A DNA stretch of 64,000 nucleotides from NCBI GenBank assembly GCA_947650365.1, contig OX393551.1:6482501-6546500 (forward strand), in the 5' to 3' direction. Shown one piece after another: positions 61,703 to 64,000 of the stretch. The translations under genes were made by a program, and so were the position numbers. Every line of letters begins with the position of its first letter. Position 1 is the first letter of the stretch. Source of the stretch: Chamaelirium japonicum (Eukaryota > Streptophyta > Magnoliopsida > Liliales > Melanthiaceae). Under the pieces are notes generated by a model, which worked only from the letters and a program-made list of their open reading frames with translations, was not told the origin of the DNA and made no database searches.

Positions 61703-63977
61703 TACACTGCGAAATCACTCAAACCAGGCACGAGGGGCCTGCTTGAGCCTATAGATGACTCAGCGCAAACGACACACGTGCCCTGGAGGAACTGAAACGC
61801 CCAGAGGAGGAGCCATATAGACTTCCTCGGAGAGGTCACCGTGGAGAAACGCATTGGTGACATCCATCTGATAGAGAGGCCACCCTCAAGCAGCTGCCAC
61901 AGCTAAGAGGGTGCGCACAGTAGTCATCCGAGCAACCGGAGCAAACGTCTCCTCGTAATCGATCCCATACTCCTAGGAGAAGCCACGGGCAACTAGGCGA
62001 GCCTTGTGCCGCTCAATGGATCCGTCAGGTCGAGTCTTGACCTTGAATATCCACTTGCAGCTAACAGGCACCACACTAGAGGGACAAGGCACCAAATCCC
62101 ATGTCTGGGTCCGCTGAAAAGTCTCAAGCTCAACTGACATGGCCTGCCGCCATGCTGGATGTAAAACTGCCTCACGGTACGATTGGGGCTCCCGATGGGT
62201 GTGTATAGCAGTAAGAAAAGCCTGAAAAGATGGTGAATAGGAGGCACTGGCAGAGTAGCCAGAAGAGTCAGGAGAGTCAGAGGGAAAGGCAGAGTAGCCA
62301 AACCTATAAGAAGAGTAATCATATCTGGCAGGAGGGTGATGTTCGCGCGCTGGGTAACGCCGAACAGGAGCAGGATCCACGACCAGGGAGGAGGGGGCAG
62401 CAGCATCAGGCGAGGTAGTACCAGGGTGAACCGACTCTGGAGGAGGAGCTGCAGACTGATGAACATATACACGGGTAGCAGGTGGTGGTGGAGGTGTCGA
62501 GGAAGACGGAGGAGGTGGTGGCAATGGTGATGGTGGTGATGAAGGTGGCAGAGAAGATGGAGAAGGAGTAGGCATGGATGGGACAACAGAAACCGGGGGT
62601 AGAACGGGGATGTGGAGATATGGGGAAGGCGAGGAGGGTGATGCAGGAGGCAAGGAAAGATCCCGAGACTCAGGTGAGAAGTACGGGACATCCTCAACAA
62701 AGGAAACGTGACGGGAGACACGGATCCGACGAGCCAAGGGATCGTAGCACCGATACCCCTTGTGCTCCCGACTGAGCCCCAAGTGAACACACCTAACAGA
62801 CCTCGCAGAGAGTTTGGTGCGCTCATGGGGAGGAAGAAGAACGAAGCACGTGCAGCCAAACTTGCGAAGAAGAGAGTAGTTAGGTGGGCTGGAGTGGAGG
62901 CGCTCATATGGGGTGGCACCGGACAGAGCAGACGACGGAGTGATGATATTGATAAGGTGGACAACCGTCATGATAGCTTCAGCCCAGTAGGAGTGAGGAA
63001 CAGACGCAAAGAGAAGTAAGGCTTGTGCAGTCTCAAGGACATAACGATGCTTGCGTTCGGCAATGCCGTTCTGCTCATGGGTGTGGGGACAGGACTGCTG
63101 GTGAAGAGTGCCGTGAGACTGAAGAATCTCACGCATCTTAGAGGAGAGATACTCCTTGGCACAATCAGATCGAAAGGTCTTGATGCGCCAACCAAACTGA
63201 GTATGTATCATAGTGGTGAATCTCCTAAAAATGTGAGGTACTTCAGATCGATGACGCATAAGATAAACCCAGGTGCACCTAGAATAGTCATCGATAAAGT
63301 ACACATAATACATGTAACCCGAAATAGATGCAACAGGAGCAGGAGCCCAAATGTCCGAATGGACTAAATCAAATAAAGCATCAGACTGGGAAGCACTAGC
63401 AGAGAATGGAAGAGCTAGATGCTTTGCCAGTCTAGAACCCGTACAAACAAAGAGGGGGGAGAAAGACGCTCGACCCAAAGCACCCGAACGGAATACGTTT
63501 TTGAGTCGATCACTCGATATATGACCTAACCTTCTGTGCCACAGGTCGGCATAAGAGGTGACAGACATGACAGACGCAACAGGAACCGAAGACACATGGA
63601 GATGGTCCAGCTAGTAAAGGCCTTCTGCTCTACGGCCCAGCCCAATCCTCTAACCCGTCCGCGAATCCTGCACAACACAAACAGAAGGGGTGAAGGTGAC
63701 AGTAAAGCCAGAGTCGCAAAGAGAACTGATAGAGATTAGATTAATATTAAGACGGGGCATGATGGACATGGGGTAGGGTCAGGCGACCAGAAGGGTCAGA
63801 GGTGGTAGTGATGGATCCACATTGCGGAATAGGGATGAGAGTCCCATCCGTAGTGCGAACCTCCTGGTTGGTGGTAGTGGGAGAACAGTCCGTGAGGACA
63901 GTGGAGTCAAAGGTGAGGTGACAGGAGGCACCCGAATCGAAGATCCATGGAGTAGTAGTACCAGAGGTGGCAGACAA
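61703..63977 (-). pseudogene. Copia protease, integrase and RT start (right part of split pol)
   Basis: In minus-strand order: protease with WIFDSGASCHLT (63950 region), then a frameshift near 63747, GAG-pre-integrase LWHRRLGHISSDRLKNV, integrase core with HSDIWAPAPV (Asp), KTFRSDCAKEYLS (second Asp) and QNGIAERKHRYVLE (Glu), a long Ser/Pro-rich linker, and the RT start CKWIFKVKTRPDGSIERHKA. The RT continues with DYEETFAPVARM and [13 protein letters not shown]. Stops in this frame are at 63652, 63613, 61975, 61888, 61762 and 61717 (first base). Several other RT residues are intact. The element continues past the right edge of the window, where gag and the 5' LTR should lie. Confidence 0.93.
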
Positions 63978-64000
63978 GCCGTGAGCAGTCGCGGAGCCGG

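Overview
This is a window of plant nuclear DNA, almost certainly from an angiosperm. The evidence is two intron-bearing genes of plant-only families, plant-type LTR retrotransposons, PIF, MULE and CACTA-type MITEs, a tRNA-type SINE, a Helitron-like block and a Cassandra-like 5S relic. No prokaryotic or organellar gene was seen. Most long open frames here are artefacts of (TA)n, (CT)n or minisatellite tracts, or are transposon remnants. The species cannot be named from the sequence.

Host genes. A FATB-like acyl-ACP thioesterase lies on the + strand (six coding exons, 2936-8299). Its exon 2-6 core is intact, but its 5' end looks damaged. It resembles the FATB-like branch that includes the arbuscular-mycorrhiza lipid gene FatM; that link is inference. 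An intact five-exon HIPP gene (heavy-metal-associated isoprenylated protein, two HMA domains, CaaX end) lies on the - strand (18493-19974). Two gene relics are seen: an F-box/LRR-like fragment (about 24.4-24.8 kb, frameshifted) and a ubiquitin-fold-like exon (51552-51811) cut by a copia insertion.

Layout. 1-0.9 kb: dead copia fragment. 2.6-8.3 kb: thioesterase with two Tourist/PIF MITEs side by side in intron 1. 8.4-13.9 kb: decayed retroelement gag-like and zinc-knuckle sequence. 15.2-15.9 kb: tandem duplication carrying a CACTA terminus. 16.3-16.6 kb: short tandem repeat. 18.5-20 kb: HIPP gene. 20.4-23.6 kb: SINE, Cassandra-like 5S relic, (TA)n-bounded fold-back element, gypsy integrase scraps, MULE MITE. 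25.5-27.1 kb: Helitron-like tandem block. 28.3-34.3 kb: a series of palindromic elements, each bounded by (TA)n. 29.7-31.8 and 41.8-44.2 kb: two copies of an unidentified dispersed element. 34.3-41.3 kb: a complete Ty1/copia element with 152-bp LTRs, inserted in (TA)n. 45.5-48.3 kb: a 2.8-kb LTR with its primer-binding site. 48.3-50.0 kb: a truncated copia 3' end whose LTR contains a solo gypsy-type LTR. 51.8-64 kb: a decayed copia element split by a young 8.7-kb non-autonomous LTR element (53001-61697) in which three large minisatellites replace pol.

The most unusual structures are the minisatellite-filled LTR element, whose three arrays each show a four-unit higher-order repeat, and the repeated association of (TA)n tracts with long palindromic elements and copia insertions. 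The nonsense codons in the copia elements are mostly C-to-T changes at CAG or CGA, the pattern expected from decay of methylated cytosine in silenced plant DNA.
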